Assembly: GCF_015070875.1 (NCBI RefSeq)
Contig: NZ_JADDIV010000004.1
Coordinates: forward strand, 1 to 64,000
Direction of reading: 5' to 3'
Length of the DNA: 64,000 bases
Origin: Ramlibacter pallidus
GTDB taxonomy: Bacteria; Pseudomonadota; Gammaproteobacteria; Burkholderiales; Burkholderiaceae_C
Within the stretch, counting starts at the first letter, position 1, and each line of letters opens with the position of its first letter. A program made the translations under genes and the position numbers. The notes under the pieces were generated by a model. That model searched no databases. It worked only from the letters and a program-made list of their open reading frames with translations, and had not been told where the DNA came from. Positions 48,473 through 57,512 of this stretch are shown piece by piece.

Positions 48473-48608
48473 GCGGATTTCCTTTCGCGTTTGCATCCAC
48501 TCTGCGCACCGATGCGCGACCGGGCAAGTCGTCCTGCTTTGATTGGCCTGTCGGACGCGGCCTGCCCTTGCGGGGCAGTATGCTCGCGCCGCAAGGAGAA
48601 CATTGCAC

Positions 48609-49274
48609 ATGCTGGACCTCATCGAGGCCGAATCGGGCCCGAACCCCACCGCGACCATCCTGATCCTGCACGGCCTCGGAGCCGACGGGAACGATTTCGT
48701 GCCGATCGCGCAGGAACTGCGCCTCGAAGGCGTCGGCCCTGTGCGCTTCGTCTTCCCGCACGCGCCCGTGATGCCGGTGACCATCAATGGCGGCTACCGC
48801 ATGCGCGCCTGGTACGACATCCTCGGCACGGAGCACCAGGGCGTGCAGGACGAAGCCGGCCTGCGGCGGTCGCAGCAGCTGGTGGAGGCGCTGATCGCGC
48901 GCGAAAAGGAACGCGGCATCCCGGCGCATCGCATCGTGCTCGCCGGCTTCTCGCAGGGTTGCGCGATGGCGCTGCTGACCGGCCTGCGACAGCCCGAGCG
49001 CCTGGCCGGCATCGTCGGGATGTCCGGCTACCTGCCGCTGGCGGAGAAGACCGCGGCCGAGCGCAGCGAAGCGGGCAGGGGCACGCCGATCTTCCTGGCC
49101 CACGGCACGCACGACAACGTGATCGAACTCGCCCGGGCCACCGCGTCACGCGACGCGCTGAAGGCGCTGGGCTACGACGTCGAATGGCACGAGTACCTGA
49201 TGCCGCATTCCGTGTGCCCGGAGGAGATCGAGCACCTCGATGCCTGGCTCGTGCGGGTGCTGTCCGCCGACTGA
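48609..49274 (+). CDS. Carboxylesterase (phospholipase/carboxylesterase family)
   Basis: A 221-residue alpha/beta hydrolase of the EstB/acyl-protein thioesterase type. HGLGADGNDF near residue 21 gives the oxyanion region; the nucleophile elbow is GFSQGCAM with Ser near 116; the acid lies in HGTHDNVI and the histidine in MPHSVCPEE. No signal is present, so it is cytoplasmic. ATG 48609 has AAGGAG upstream. It hydrolyses short-chain esters or deacylates lipids or proteins. Confidence 0.92.
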   Translation: MLDLIEAESGPNPTATILILHGLGADGNDFVPIAQELRLEGVGPVRFVFPHAPVMPVTINGGYRMRAWYDILGTEHQGVQDEAGLRRSQQLVEALIAREKERGIPAHRIVLAGFSQGCAMALLTGLRQPERLAGIVGMSGYLPLAEKTAAERSEAGRGTPIFLAHGTHDNVIELARATASRDALKALGYDVEWHEYLMPHSVCPEEIEHLDAWLVRVLSAD

Positions 49275-49359
49275 CGCCCGCGGACAGCCTCGCGGCCTAC
49301 GCCACGGCCGCGCCGGACGCGTAGCCTCGGGAGCATCCAAGGAGAACAAGGAGCTTTCG

Positions 49360-49944
49360 ATGAACCACAATCCCTTGCTGGGCCAGGTGCTCGGCGGACT
49401 GATCGGGCAGGCCATGAGCCGTCGCGGCATGGGCATGCCTGGTGGCGGCGGCATGGGCGGCCTTGGCGGCATCGCGATGGGCAGCGTGCTGGGCGGCATG
49501 CTCGGTGGCCGCCGTGGCCCCATGGGCCTCCCGGCCGCGCGCGGCGGCAACGCGAGGAACGCGCTGCTGCTCATGATGCTGCCGATGGCGATGCGCTGGG
49601 TGCAACGCAACGGCGGCGTGGGTGCCGTGCTCGATCGCTTCCGGCAGAAGGGCTACGCGGGGCAGACGCGGTCCTGGGTGGACCGCGGCGACAACCAGCC
49701 GCTGGACGAGCAGGCCGTCGAACAGGTGGTCGGGCACGACGAACTGCGGCAGATGGCGGAGCGCCTCGGCGTGCCGGAGCAGGAGGCCGCGCAGGCTTTC
49801 GCGGAAATCATGCCGGAGATGGTGGACCAGCTGACCCCGGCCGGGGAGTTGCCGCAGCAGGCCGACGCCGTGCTGGAGGAAGCAGGCCAGACGCTGGAGC
49901 GAGAGATCCAGGACGTCGACTTCCGCGAGATCCGCAAGACCTGA
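49360..49944 (+). CDS. YidB-family (DUF937-like) protein
   Basis: A 194-residue protein. The N-terminus is Gly/Met-rich (LLGQVLGGLIGQAMSRRG, GGGMGGLGG); the second half has the YidB pattern FRQKGYAGQTRSWVDRGDNQ, LDEQAVEQVVGHDELRQMAE and MPEMVDQLTPAGELP. The function of YidB is not firmly known. ATG 49360 has AAGGAG upstream. Confidence 0.9.
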   Translation: MNHNPLLGQVLGGLIGQAMSRRGMGMPGGGGMGGLGGIAMGSVLGGMLGGRRGPMGLPAARGGNARNALLLMMLPMAMRWVQRNGGVGAVLDRFRQKGYAGQTRSWVDRGDNQPLDEQAVEQVVGHDELRQMAERLGVPEQEAAQAFAEIMPEMVDQLTPAGELPQQADAVLEEAGQTLEREIQDVDFREIRKT

Positions 49945-49960
49945 GGGCCGCGGCGGCGGG

Positions 49961-50434
49961 CTAGACCTCGCCGCCGAAGGTCTTGATCAGGTTGGCGATG
50001 TACTTGTCGACCAGCTTCTCGAATTCGGCAGCGACGATCGGCTCGACCACCATCTTCATCAGGCCGGGCACGGGCACGTCCACCGTGCCGTCGATCTTGA
50101 GCACCAGCTTCGTGGACTTGCCCTTCTGGTCGGTGACTTTCCAGCTGCCGCCGACGAGGGCGTTGCCCACGCCCTTCACCGGCGTCCACTTCACGGAACC
50201 CTTGGCCTTGTCGACGGCATACTTGCTCGCGTAGACGGTCTGGATGTTCACCTGCGCCGTGCCGACCTTCTGCATCTCCCACTGGTAGACGCCGTCACCG
50301 AGGTCGGTGAGCTTCTCCACCTTCGGGAAGTGCGAAACCGAACGGGGCACGTCCGACAGCACGGCGAAGACTTCGTCGAACTTGGCCTTGACCTCGAATT
50401 CGTAGCCGAGGTCGATGTGCACGGTCACCGTCAT
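49961..50434 (-). CDS. SRPBCC-family protein (CoxG/cyclase-like)
   Basis: A 157-residue protein with the START/SRPBCC lipid-binding fold pattern: YEFEVKAKFDEVFAVLSDVP, HFPKVEKLTDLGDGVYQWEM, VKWTPVKGVGNALVGGSWKV and a long C-terminal helix VAAEFEKLVDKYIANLIKTF. It probably binds a hydrophobic ligand; no catalytic residues can be named. It converges on the YidB gene with a 16-nt gap. Confidence 0.85.
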   Translation of the reverse strand: MTVTVHIDLGYEFEVKAKFDEVFAVLSDVPRSVSHFPKVEKLTDLGDGVYQWEMQKVGTAQVNIQTVYASKYAVDKAKGSVKWTPVKGVGNALVGGSWKVTDQKGKSTKLVLKIDGTVDVPVPGLMKMVVEPIVAAEFEKLVDKYIANLIKTFGGEV

Positions 50435-50565
50435 GGGCGGTCTCCTGTTGGGATGGAGCGTATTCTGACGCGCTGCTGTCCGGGATTCAGGGCGAGGTCG
50501 TGGGCCGGGAGAGTTCGCGCTGCTTGCCCGGACCCCCGGCCCGCCCTGTCACTGGTAGCAAGAAT

Positions 50566-50898
50566 TCAGGCGCGCCGCGCGCGCCACTCCGCCGCCCGCG
50601 ACACCGCCGTGCGCGCCACGCCGACGAACGCATCCACCGCGCGATCCGCGCCCGTCGTCGAGACCTCGACGCCCTTGACGTACCACCGCGATAACACGTC
50701 GCGCGCGTGGCTCGCGTTGCGGCGCGTTTCCTCCGACAGCTTGGGGCTGGACTCGGCGAAGGCGCTGTCCCAGCGCGAGCGGGCGAAGGTGCCCAGGCGG
50801 TCGCTGCTCTCGCGCAGCTGGCCGACGGCCTTGTGCGCCTGCGTGTCGAAGCCGGCCAGCCATTGCTCGGCGGCAGCACGGAAATCGTTGTTGTCCAT
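50566..50898 (-). CDS. Helical protein of 110 residues, function unknown
   Basis: It reads MDNNDFRAAAEQWLAGFDTQ and is predicted helical throughout, ending with AVSRAAEWRARRA. The composition (Ala/Arg/Ser/Asp, amphipathic) recalls phasin-like proteins, but I do not recognise a family. AGGAGAAC precedes ATG 50898, so translation is likely. It lies alone between the SRPBCC gene and gshA. Confidence 0.65.
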   Translation of the reverse strand: MDNNDFRAAAEQWLAGFDTQAHKAVGQLRESSDRLGTFARSRWDSAFAESSPKLSEETRRNASHARDVLSRWYVKGVEVSTTGADRAVDAFVGVARTAVSRAAEWRARRA

Positions 50899-51103
50899 GG
50901 GAGTTCTCCTGTCTGGGGGGATGGCCGGATTGTCCGGACGCGGGCTAGGGCTCGCGACCTAAAGGGGCGCCGCGCGCTAGAGGTGCGTCCCTAGCACGAA
51001 CCCTCAACCCGTGCTTGGGCCGGCACGAGCAGGTTTTCGGCAAAGGTGTTAACTTCGCACGCGAATCGACAAGCCGTCCCCGAGGGCGCGACACCTGAGA
51101 TCC

Positions 51104-52657
51104 ATGAGCAACCTGCAAGAAGGCTTGAACACGCTGGCGCCCGCGCGGCTCCAGGGCATCCGGCGCGGCATCGAGAAGGAAAGCCTGCGCGCGACGCCCG
51201 CCGGCGTGCTGGCGCTCACGCCGCACCCGACGGCGCTGGGCTCGGCCCTCGCGCACCCCAACATCACCACGGACTACAGCGAGTCGCAGCTGGAGCTGAT
51301 CACCGGCGTGCACGCCAGCGTGGAGCAGTGCCTGGAAGAGCTCACGCAGGTGCACCAGTTCGTGTACCGCGCGCTCGGCGATGAACTGATGTGGGTCAGC
51401 AGCATGCCGTGCACGCTGCCGGCGGACGAGACGATCCCCATCGGCCGCTACGGCGCATCCAATGTCGGCCGCGCGAAGAGCGTGTACCGCATGGGTCTCG
51501 CGCACCGCTACGGCCGGCGCATGCAGACCATCTCCGGCATCCACTACAACTGGTCGCTGCCCGGCGTGAGCGATGCCGAGTACTTCGGCTTGATCCGCAA
51601 CTTCCGGCGCCACGCGTTCCTGCTGCTGTACCTGTTCGGCGCCTCGCCGGCCGCCTGTTCGAGCTTCGTCACCGGGCGCAAGCACGAACTGCAGACGCTC
51701 ACCACCGGCACCGTCTACATGCCCTACGGCACGTCTTTGCGCATGGGGCGCCTGGGCTACCAGAGCGACGCGCAGGCGAGCCTCGCCGTCAGCTACAACA
51801 GCCTCGAAGGCTATGCCGCGTCGCTGCACGAAGCGCTCACCCAGCCGTACCCCGCCTACGAGGCGATCGGCATCGTCAACCCCGGCGGCGAGTACAACCA
51901 GCTGGCCACCAGCCTGCTGCAGATCGAGAACGAGTTCTACGGCACCATCCGGCCCAAGCGCGTGATCCGCCCCGGCGAGCGCCCGCTGCACGCCCTGCGC
52001 GAACGGGGCGTCGAGTACGTGGAGGTGCGCCTGATGGACCTCGATCCCTTCGTGCCGATCGGCATCAAGGCGCAGACCATCCGCTTCCTCGACGTGTTCC
52101 TGCTGCACTGCCTGCTGTCCGGGAGCCCGCAGGACAGCCCGCAGGAGATCGCGGCGCTCGGGCGCAACCAGCACCGCACCGCCGCCTATGGCCGCGACCC
52201 GGCGGTCCTGCTGGAGCGCGACGGCCGCGAGGTGAAGCTCACCACCTGGGGCGCGGAGATCGTGGAGCAGTGCGGTCCCATCGCCGCGATGCTGGACCAG
52301 GTGCACAAGACCACCGACTATGGCGATGCGCTGCGTGCGGCCCAGGCCCTGCTCGAGAACCCGGACATGCTGCCGTCGGCGCGGGTGCTCTCCGCGATGG
52401 CACGCGAGCACCAGAACGCCTTCTCCGCCTTCACGCTGGCGCAGTCGGAGCAGGCCAAGTCCAAGCTGCTCAAGCTGCCCTACGGCGGGAGCCTGCACGC
52501 GCGCATGGAGGCGGTGGTGCAGCAGTCCGTCGCCGACCAGAAGGCGGTCGAGGCGGCCGACGCGCTGCCGTTCGAGCAGTACCGCCAGCAGTACATCTCC
52601 CCGGAGCGGCTGGGCCTCGGCCAGGCCGCCGTCGCGCCGGCGCTCGCTGCCGTCTGA
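51104..52657 (+). CDS. gshA: Glutamate-cysteine ligase
   Basis: GshA joins glutamate and cysteine, the first step of glutathione synthesis, in the cytoplasm. The 517-residue protein has GIRRGIEKESLRATPAG near residue 18 (metal-binding glutamates), TTDYSESQLELITG, SSMPCTLPADETIPIGRYG and SGIHYNWSLPG, matching the proteobacterial GshA class. ATG 51104 starts the family N-terminus. A long antisense open frame here is a codon-bias artefact. Confidence 0.96.
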   Translation: MSNLQEGLNTLAPARLQGIRRGIEKESLRATPAGVLALTPHPTALGSALAHPNITTDYSESQLELITGVHASVEQCLEELTQVHQFVYRALGDELMWVSSMPCTLPADETIPIGRYGASNVGRAKSVYRMGLAHRYGRRMQTISGIHYNWSLPGVSDAEYFGLIRNFRRHAFLLLYLFGASPAACSSFVTGRKHELQTLTTGTVYMPYGTSLRMGRLGYQSDAQASLAVSYNSLEGYAASLHEALTQPYPAYEAIGIVNPGGEYNQLATSLLQIENEFYGTIRPKRVIRPGERPLHALRERGVEYVEVRLMDLDPFVPIGIKAQTIRFLDVFLLHCLLSGSPQDSPQEIAALGRNQHRTAAYGRDPAVLLERDGREVKLTTWGAEIVEQCGPIAAMLDQVHKTTDYGDALRAAQALLENPDMLPSARVLSAMAREHQNAFSAFTLAQSEQAKSKLLKLPYGGSLHARMEAVVQQSVADQKAVEAADALPFEQYRQQYISPERLGLGQAAVAPALAAV

Positions 52658-52707
52658 CGCTGCCATCCGGCCGCTCGGGCACCCCGGCGGCGCGCGGCAG
52701 CTGCGTG

Positions 52708-52730
52708 CGCGAAGAAGTACAATCTTCGCG
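52708..52730 (+). promoter_or_regulatory. Promoter of infA with long leader
   Basis: TACAAT at 52718-52723 is a good -10, centred in an inverted repeat with CGCGAAGA/TCTTCGCG arms (52708-52715 and 52723-52730). The ATG of infA is about 190 nt further on, so the mRNA would have a long GC-rich 5' leader (52730-52920) in which I see no coding region. Confidence 0.5.
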
Positions 52731-52920
52731 TTTCCGGGGGCCGGGACGTCGCGCGGCGCGGCGGGCCCCCCAGCAAACCCGCTTCTCCTGCTGCAGGGCC
52801 TGGTTGCCGGTTTGCAGCAAGATCCGGCTTCGGCCGGCCCGTGGATCCAGCCAGATGCAACCCCCAGGGAGGGCGCCGCGCGGAGCGGCGAGTGCACCGG
52901 CTGTGCGCTGAGGACATCGA

Positions 52921-53181
52921 ATGGCGAAGGAAGAACTGATCGAAATGAACGGCCGCGTGGCCGAAATCCTGCCGGACTCGCGGTACCGCGTGATCCTGGA
53001 CAACGGCCATGAGCTCGTGGCTTATACCGGCGGCAAGATGCGCAAGAACCACATCCGCATCATCGCCGGCGACATCGTCAGCCTGGAACTGTCGCCGTAC
53101 GACCTGACCAAGGGGCGCATCATGTTCCGCCACCTCCCCAACCGCGCCAGCACGGGCGCACCGCCGCAGCGGCGTCGCTGA
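52921..53181 (+). CDS. infA: Translation initiation factor IF-1, long form
   Basis: An 86-residue S1-fold protein: [60 protein letters not shown] and GRIMFRH. Standard IF-1 ends about here at 72 residues; this form has an extra basic tail ending GAPPQRRR. It lies outside any ribosomal-protein operon, so it is probably the second infA copy that many Burkholderiales carry. Whether it has a cold-shock role is inference. Confidence 0.93.
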   Translation: MAKEELIEMNGRVAEILPDSRYRVILDNGHELVAYTGGKMRKNHIRIIAGDIVSLELSPYDLTKGRIMFRHLPNRASTGAPPQRRR

Positions 53182-53199
53182 GGCGCAGGACGGCAACGA

Positions 53200-53224
53200 A
53201 AAAGCGGCCCGCGGGGCCGCTTTT
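53200..53224. terminator. Bidirectional intrinsic terminator after infA
   Basis: AAAAGCGGCCC, loop GCG, GGGCCGCTTTT, between convergent infA (ends 53181) and the minus-strand gene ending at 53246. Confidence 0.9.
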
Positions 53225-53245
53225 GCTTGGGCGACGCAGCGCGCT

Positions 53246-53899
53246 CTACAGGCTGGCCGGGCGCGTGGGCGCGAACCCGTCGCCCTTGGCGGGCGCATGG
53301 TGGCGCCGCATGTCGTCGTCGCGCAGCGCCAGCAGGCGCTCGAGGTCGGCGCGCACGTCCTCCTGCGGCTTCGGGATCATCACCGGCCCTTCGATGATGT
53401 CGCCGTGGCTGCTGATCGGCGCCGGCTGGGTGGGGTCCGGGCGCGGCTCCGGTGCCGTCCAGCTGTTGGCGTGCGGCAGCGGCGGGCAGATCGAGCGGTC
53501 GTCCAGGGCGAACTGCCACGACATCCCGACCAGCCACTTGCTCGCCTGCGGGTCGAGGATGTTGAGCCGGTGCAGGAAGTCCTGTTCCAGCGCGGGCGCG
53601 TGCAGCATCAGCCGCGGCTCCCAGTGCCGCACCAGGAAGCGCATGTGCATGCCCGCGTCCTTCTGGCTGGTGCTGGTGCGCAGCATCTCGGCCGACAGCC
53701 AGGTGGCGGGGATGCCATTGCGCAGCATCAGGTCGCGCAGGGCCACGCGCAGCACGTCCTTGCGGATCGAGTTCACCGAACCGCCGCTCTGCGTCGCCTG
53801 CGAATGGCCGAACTGCATGCTGGCCGCGGGCCCGGACGGGCGCGGGGCCTTGGCCGCAGGCGCGGACTTCTTCCCCATCAGCAAACCGAACATGCCCAT
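53246..53899 (-). CDS. Conserved-looking protein of about 217 residues, function unknown
   Basis: It opens MGMFGLLMGKKSAPAAKAPR, then has SVNSIRKDVLRVALRDLMLR, GIPATWLSAEMLRTSTSQKD and AGMHMRFLVRHWEPRLMLHA, a globular core with conserved-looking Arg and Trp residues, then a Pro-rich part (EPRPDPTQPAPISSHGD) and a charged C-terminus. Start ATG 53899 follows a GAGGGGCAGGGG run; ATGs at 53893 and 53920 are possible. No domain name can be given. No signal peptide is visible. Confidence 0.7.
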   Translation of the reverse strand: MGMFGLLMGKKSAPAAKAPRPSGPAASMQFGHSQATQSGGSVNSIRKDVLRVALRDLMLRNGIPATWLSAEMLRTSTSQKDAGMHMRFLVRHWEPRLMLHAPALEQDFLHRLNILDPQASKWLVGMSWQFALDDRSICPPLPHANSWTAPEPRPDPTQPAPISSHGDIIEGPVMIPKPQEDVRADLERLLALRDDDMRRHHAPAKGDGFAPTRPASL

Positions 53900-54059
53900 C
53901 CCCTGCCCCTCGTGTCGCAAAGATGCATCTTACAGTTTGATGCAATTCGCCCGAAAGTACGCCTGGCGGTCCGGGCCTCCCGCTCATCGGGAAACGGCGG
54001 CGACAAGCGGCGGCCTGCGCTGCGGCTAAAGTCGGCGGCTTTGCACACAGGACTGGGCA

Positions 54060-54968
54060 ATGGCATTGGATTTCAGCGGCCGCGTGGCCATCGTCACGGG
54101 CGCGGGCGGCGGCCTCGGCCGGCAGCATGCACTGGCGCTGGCGGCAAGGGGCGCGCGCGTGGTGGTCAACGACCTCGGCGGCGGCGTCGACGGGTCGGGC
54201 GGATCCGCGAGCGCGGCGCAGAAAGTGGTCGACGAGATCCGCGCGGCCGGGGGCGAGGCGATCGCCAACGGCGCGTCGGTCACCGACGCCGCGGCCGTCG
54301 AGGCGATGGTGCAGCAGGTGATGGACGCGTGGGGCCGGGTGGACGTGCTGGTGAGCAACGCCGGCATCCTGCGCGACAAGAGCTTCGCCAAGATGGACCT
54401 GGCCGACTTCCGCCTGGTGCTGGACGTGCACCTCATGGGCGCCGTGCATTGCTGCAAGGCCCTGTGGCCGGTCATGATGGCGCAGAAGTACGGCCGGATC
54501 GTGCTGACGACGTCCTCGTCGGGGCTGTACGGCAATTTCGGCCAGGCGAACTACGGCGCGGCCAAGATGGCGCTGGTCGGCCTGATGCAGACGCTCGCCA
54601 TCGAAGGGATGAAGCACGACATCCGCGTGAACTGCCTGGCGCCCACGGCCACGACGCGGATGACGGAAGCGCTGTTCCCGCCCGACATGCTGGAGCACTT
54701 CGGCCCGCAGGCGGTCGTCCCGGCGATGCTGGTGCTGGCCTCGCAGGAAGCGCCGACGCGCACCACGCTGTGCGCGGGTGCCGGCGGCTTCGAAGCCGCG
54801 CATGTCACGCTGACGCAGGGCGTCCACGTCGGCACGGGTGCGGATGCGCCCGAGCGGCTGCTGGCGCAGATGGACGCAGTGCGCGACCGGCACGGCGAGA
54901 CGGTGCCGGGGAGCGGGGCGGAGCAGGGCGCGAACGAGATGCGCCTCGCCCGGGCCCGCCAGGCCTAG
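54060..54968 (+). CDS. Short-chain dehydrogenase (MFE-2-like 3-hydroxyacyl-CoA dehydrogenase type)
   Basis: A 302-residue SDR. The NADP/NAD motif is TGAGGGLGRQHALAL near residue 14, then VVVNDLGGGVDGSGGS, the NAG motif SNAGILRDKSF, and the catalytic Ser-Tyr-Lys as TTSSSGLYGNFGQANYGAAK (Tyr and Lys near 163-167). The NDLGG and GILRDKSF signatures are typical of the dehydrogenase domain of peroxisomal multifunctional enzyme type 2 and its bacterial relatives, so a role in beta-oxidation is likely. The stop shares CTAG with the convergent gene. Confidence 0.9.
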   Translation: MALDFSGRVAIVTGAGGGLGRQHALALAARGARVVVNDLGGGVDGSGGSASAAQKVVDEIRAAGGEAIANGASVTDAAAVEAMVQQVMDAWGRVDVLVSNAGILRDKSFAKMDLADFRLVLDVHLMGAVHCCKALWPVMMAQKYGRIVLTTSSSGLYGNFGQANYGAAKMALVGLMQTLAIEGMKHDIRVNCLAPTATTRMTEALFPPDMLEHFGPQAVVPAMLVLASQEAPTRTTLCAGAGGFEAAHVTLTQGVHVGTGADAPERLLAQMDAVRDRHGETVPGSGAEQGANEMRLARARQA

Positions 54969-55297
54969 CGGCGCTGCAACACGAACTGGTCGCCGATGCG
55001 GACCCAGCGATGGTCCCGCGGCGGGCGCTGCAGCCCGTAGTCGCGCCAGTTGTTGATGTACACACGGTTCTGCAGGCCCGGCGCCACGCCGCCCAGGATG
55101 TAGGGGAGGCCGTCGCGGCCGAAGTTGCGGTAGTCCGGCTGCGGCACGGCCGGCACGCCACCGGAATAGCCCAGGCGGTCGGCCTGGTGCCGGTAGCGAT
55201 CTTCGTCCGTCACCAGCACTTCGGCCTGCGCGACGGAAGAGAAGGCTCCGAAGGCCGCCAGGGCGGCCGCGGCAAAGGCGATGGTCTTCGATTTCAT
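54965..55297 (-). CDS. RcnB-family periplasmic protein
   Basis: A 110-residue protein with a signal peptide (AALAAFGAFSSVAQA, cleavage near residue 25) and an RcnB-type C-terminus: VYINNWRDYGLQRPPRDHRW and VRIGDQFVLQRR. RcnB in E. coli is a periplasmic protein of nickel/cobalt homeostasis; most relatives are uncharacterised. No rcnA efflux gene is adjacent. ATG 55297 has AAGGAGCC upstream. A second RcnB-like gene follows upstream. Confidence 0.82.
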   Translation of the reverse strand: MKSKTIAFAAAALAAFGAFSSVAQAEVLVTDEDRYRHQADRLGYSGGVPAVPQPDYRNFGRDGLPYILGGVAPGLQNRVYINNWRDYGLQRPPRDHRWVRIGDQFVLQRR

Positions 55298-55461
55298 GGG
55301 GGCTCCTTCGGTGCGGCCACGCGGAGCGCGGCCGGCTGACGCTTCATCACAGATGGGGGCGCGGCGTCCGTCGACCACCATCGCCCGTGCAAAGCAGGGT
55401 GACCGGATGTACGCGTCCCCGCTGTAGGGCAGGAGGGCGCGCGCCCGGGTCACCCTTCGCG

Positions 55462-55977
55462 TCATTGCGTCAGAAGATTGGCGATCAGGCCGGTCGCGAC
55501 CGCTACGAGCAGGAAGTCCGATCCGACCTGCACCCACTGGTGGCCGTACGGCGGCGCATAGAGGCCGGGGTAGGCATTCCAGTTGCTCACGTGGTAGCCG
55601 TGGTTGCGGTACTCGTGCGGCAGGTAGCCGCCGCGGTGGTAGCGCAGGACGTGGCTGCGGTAGGCCGGCTGCGAGTACACGTAGCTGGGCTGCTGGTAGA
55701 CGTGGCGCGGCTGTTGCACCGCCGCGTCATACCCGCGGTCCCACGCGCGGTCGACGCGCTGCCCCTGGCGGTCGCGGCGGTCGTCACGGCGTTCCGCCCG
55801 GAACTCGCGGCGGTCCTCCCGCTGTGCCTGGCGCGCTTCGCGGCGATCCTGCCGCAGCTCGCGCTGTTCGGCACGCTGCTCGCGGTCGCCGCGGCGCCCG
55901 CCGTCCTGCGCGATGGCCAGGCTGCTGAACCCGAAGGTGCCGGCCAGCGCGGCACAGAGGATGGCTTGTGCTTTCAT
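55462..55977 (-). CDS. RcnB-family protein with charged repeat region
   Basis: A 171-residue protein with a signal peptide (ILCAALAGTFGFSSLAIAQ), a 55-residue highly charged stretch of Arg/Asp/Glu/Gln (QRELRQDRREARQAQREDRR and similar), a Tyr/Gln/Pro part and an RcnB-like end: HGYHVSNWNAYPGLYAPPYG, QWVQVGSDFLLVAVATGLI. ATG 55977 starts MKAQAILCA with GGAGAAACC upstream. It is the upstream partner of the shorter RcnB-like gene; they may have arisen by duplication. Confidence 0.82.
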   Translation of the reverse strand: MKAQAILCAALAGTFGFSSLAIAQDGGRRGDREQRAEQRELRQDRREARQAQREDRREFRAERRDDRRDRQGQRVDRAWDRGYDAAVQQPRHVYQQPSYVYSQPAYRSHVLRYHRGGYLPHEYRNHGYHVSNWNAYPGLYAPPYGHQWVQVGSDFLLVAVATGLIANLLTQ

Positions 55978-56079
55978 GGTTTCTCCAAAGTCGATGGAGC
56001 CATCGTGCGCCCCGCGCATGTCGTGGGGGCGAAGGTCCCGCCCCTGCCGTGCAAAGCCGCGTGACCGAATGTGCGCGGC

Positions 56080-57510
56080 TCAGGCAGCCGGCATGCGCGC
56101 GCGTTCGAGGTCGCGCACGAAGGCATCGAACGCCGCGGGCTGCTGCGGGGGTTCCATGCGCAGCAGGGCGGAAGGATGCAGCGTCACCAGCACGCGCAAG
56201 CCGTCCGGGCGCTCGAACCATTCGCCCCGCTCGGTCAGGACCGCCACGGGCCGGCCCAGCAGCGACCGCGCGGCGGTGGCCCCCAGCGCCACCAGCGCCC
56301 GCGGCTGCACCAGGGCGATCTCCTCGTCGAGCCAGTGGCGGCAGGCCGCGGCTTCCTGCTGCGTGGGCGTCTTGTGGATGCGGCGCTTGCCGCGCAGCTC
56401 GAACTTGAAGTGGCGCACCGCGTTCGTGACGTACACGTCCTGCCGCGCGATGCCCAGCTGTGCCAGCGCGCGGTCGAACAGCTGCCCCGCCGGTCCCACG
56501 AAAGGCCGCCCGCGCAGGTCTTCCTGGTCGCCGGGCTGCTCGCCGACGAACATCAGCCGCGCGTGCAGCGGTCCTTCGCCGGGCACGGCCTGCGTGGCCA
56601 GCGCGCCGATGGGGCATTCCCGGCAGGCCTGTGCCGCCTCGCGCAGCGCCGGCAAGCCGCCCGGCGCCACGATGGGAGCCGGCCGCTGCGGCGCTCGCGG
56701 GATGCGCCGCAACGGGACGGTCGCCGGTTGCTCGATCATGGTGGTGCTGCGTTCCTGCGCGAGCGCCGCCAGCGGTGCGATCAGCTGCGCCTCGGGCAGG
56801 TTGCGCCAGTACTTGCGCGGCATCTCCTTCTGCATCATCTTCATCTTCAGCCGCGCAGGGTTGAAGATGCTCTGATAGTAGGTGAGCCACAACTGCTCGC
56901 CGGCATCGGCGGGCGGCGCATCGCCGCGGCTCGCGCCCGGGCCGAAGTGCAGCTGCCGCCGGTCCCATTCGACGCAGCGCTCCGGCGTCAGGATGGCCCA
57001 GCGCATGTTGGCGAAGCGCCGGCGGAACCAGGGCGCGTTGGCCTCCACGATGTGGTGGTCCGGCTCGAACCACGCGACGTGCAGCGGGTCCAGTGCGTTG
57101 TCGTTGTCCTGCACCTGCCGGAAGCGCACGAAGGCGTGCATCTTGTGGATGTCGCGCCGCACGGCCTGCGCCATCTGGCGCGCCTGCAGCATGTCGGCGT
57201 CCAGCGGATCGTGGCGCAGGCCCGGCTCGTGCACGAGCCGCCAGAGCAGCCGGTACAGCAGCGCGAACCGTTGCGGCTCGCGGTGCAGGACCACCGTGTG
57301 GCACAGCTCCAGGAAGGCGGCGGGCACGCTGACGCCGGTCTCCGGCGGCGGGTCGTCGGTCGCGTCTTCCGGCGCATCGGCGAAGAGGTCGTCGTGGCCG
57401 GTCCCGACGGACCAGTGCACGTCCTGCGGCGGCACGCGGCGGGCGAGCAGCGCCCGCGCCTCCCGCCGGAAACCTGGCAGGTCCGTTTCGTTCGCCAGCC
57501 GCACGTGCAT
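56080..57510 (-). CDS. UdgX uracil-DNA glycosylase fused to DUF4130
   Basis: A 476-residue fusion. Residues 1-255 are a DUF4130-like domain (DMLQARQMAQAVRRDIHKMH, FVRFRQ, YYQSIFNPARLKMKMMQKEM). Residues 290-476 are a family-4-like uracil-DNA glycosylase: MFVGEQPGDQEDLRGRPFVG, VYVTNAVRHFKFE, and the UdgX-specific KRRIHKTP loop with H379, the residue that forms a covalent bond with uracil-site DNA in characterised UdgX. VTLHPSALLR closes the site. It starts 2 nt after the radical-SAM gene, its standard partner. Confidence 0.92.
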   Translation of the reverse strand: MHVRLANETDLPGFRREARALLARRVPPQDVHWSVGTGHDDLFADAPEDATDDPPPETGVSVPAAFLELCHTVVLHREPQRFALLYRLLWRLVHEPGLRHDPLDADMLQARQMAQAVRRDIHKMHAFVRFRQVQDNDNALDPLHVAWFEPDHHIVEANAPWFRRRFANMRWAILTPERCVEWDRRQLHFGPGASRGDAPPADAGEQLWLTYYQSIFNPARLKMKMMQKEMPRKYWRNLPEAQLIAPLAALAQERSTTMIEQPATVPLRRIPRAPQRPAPIVAPGGLPALREAAQACRECPIGALATQAVPGEGPLHARLMFVGEQPGDQEDLRGRPFVGPAGQLFDRALAQLGIARQDVYVTNAVRHFKFELRGKRRIHKTPTQQEAAACRHWLDEEIALVQPRALVALGATAARSLLGRPVAVLTERGEWFERPDGLRVLVTLHPSALLRMEPPQQPAAFDAFVRDLERARMPAA

Positions 57511-57512
57511 GG

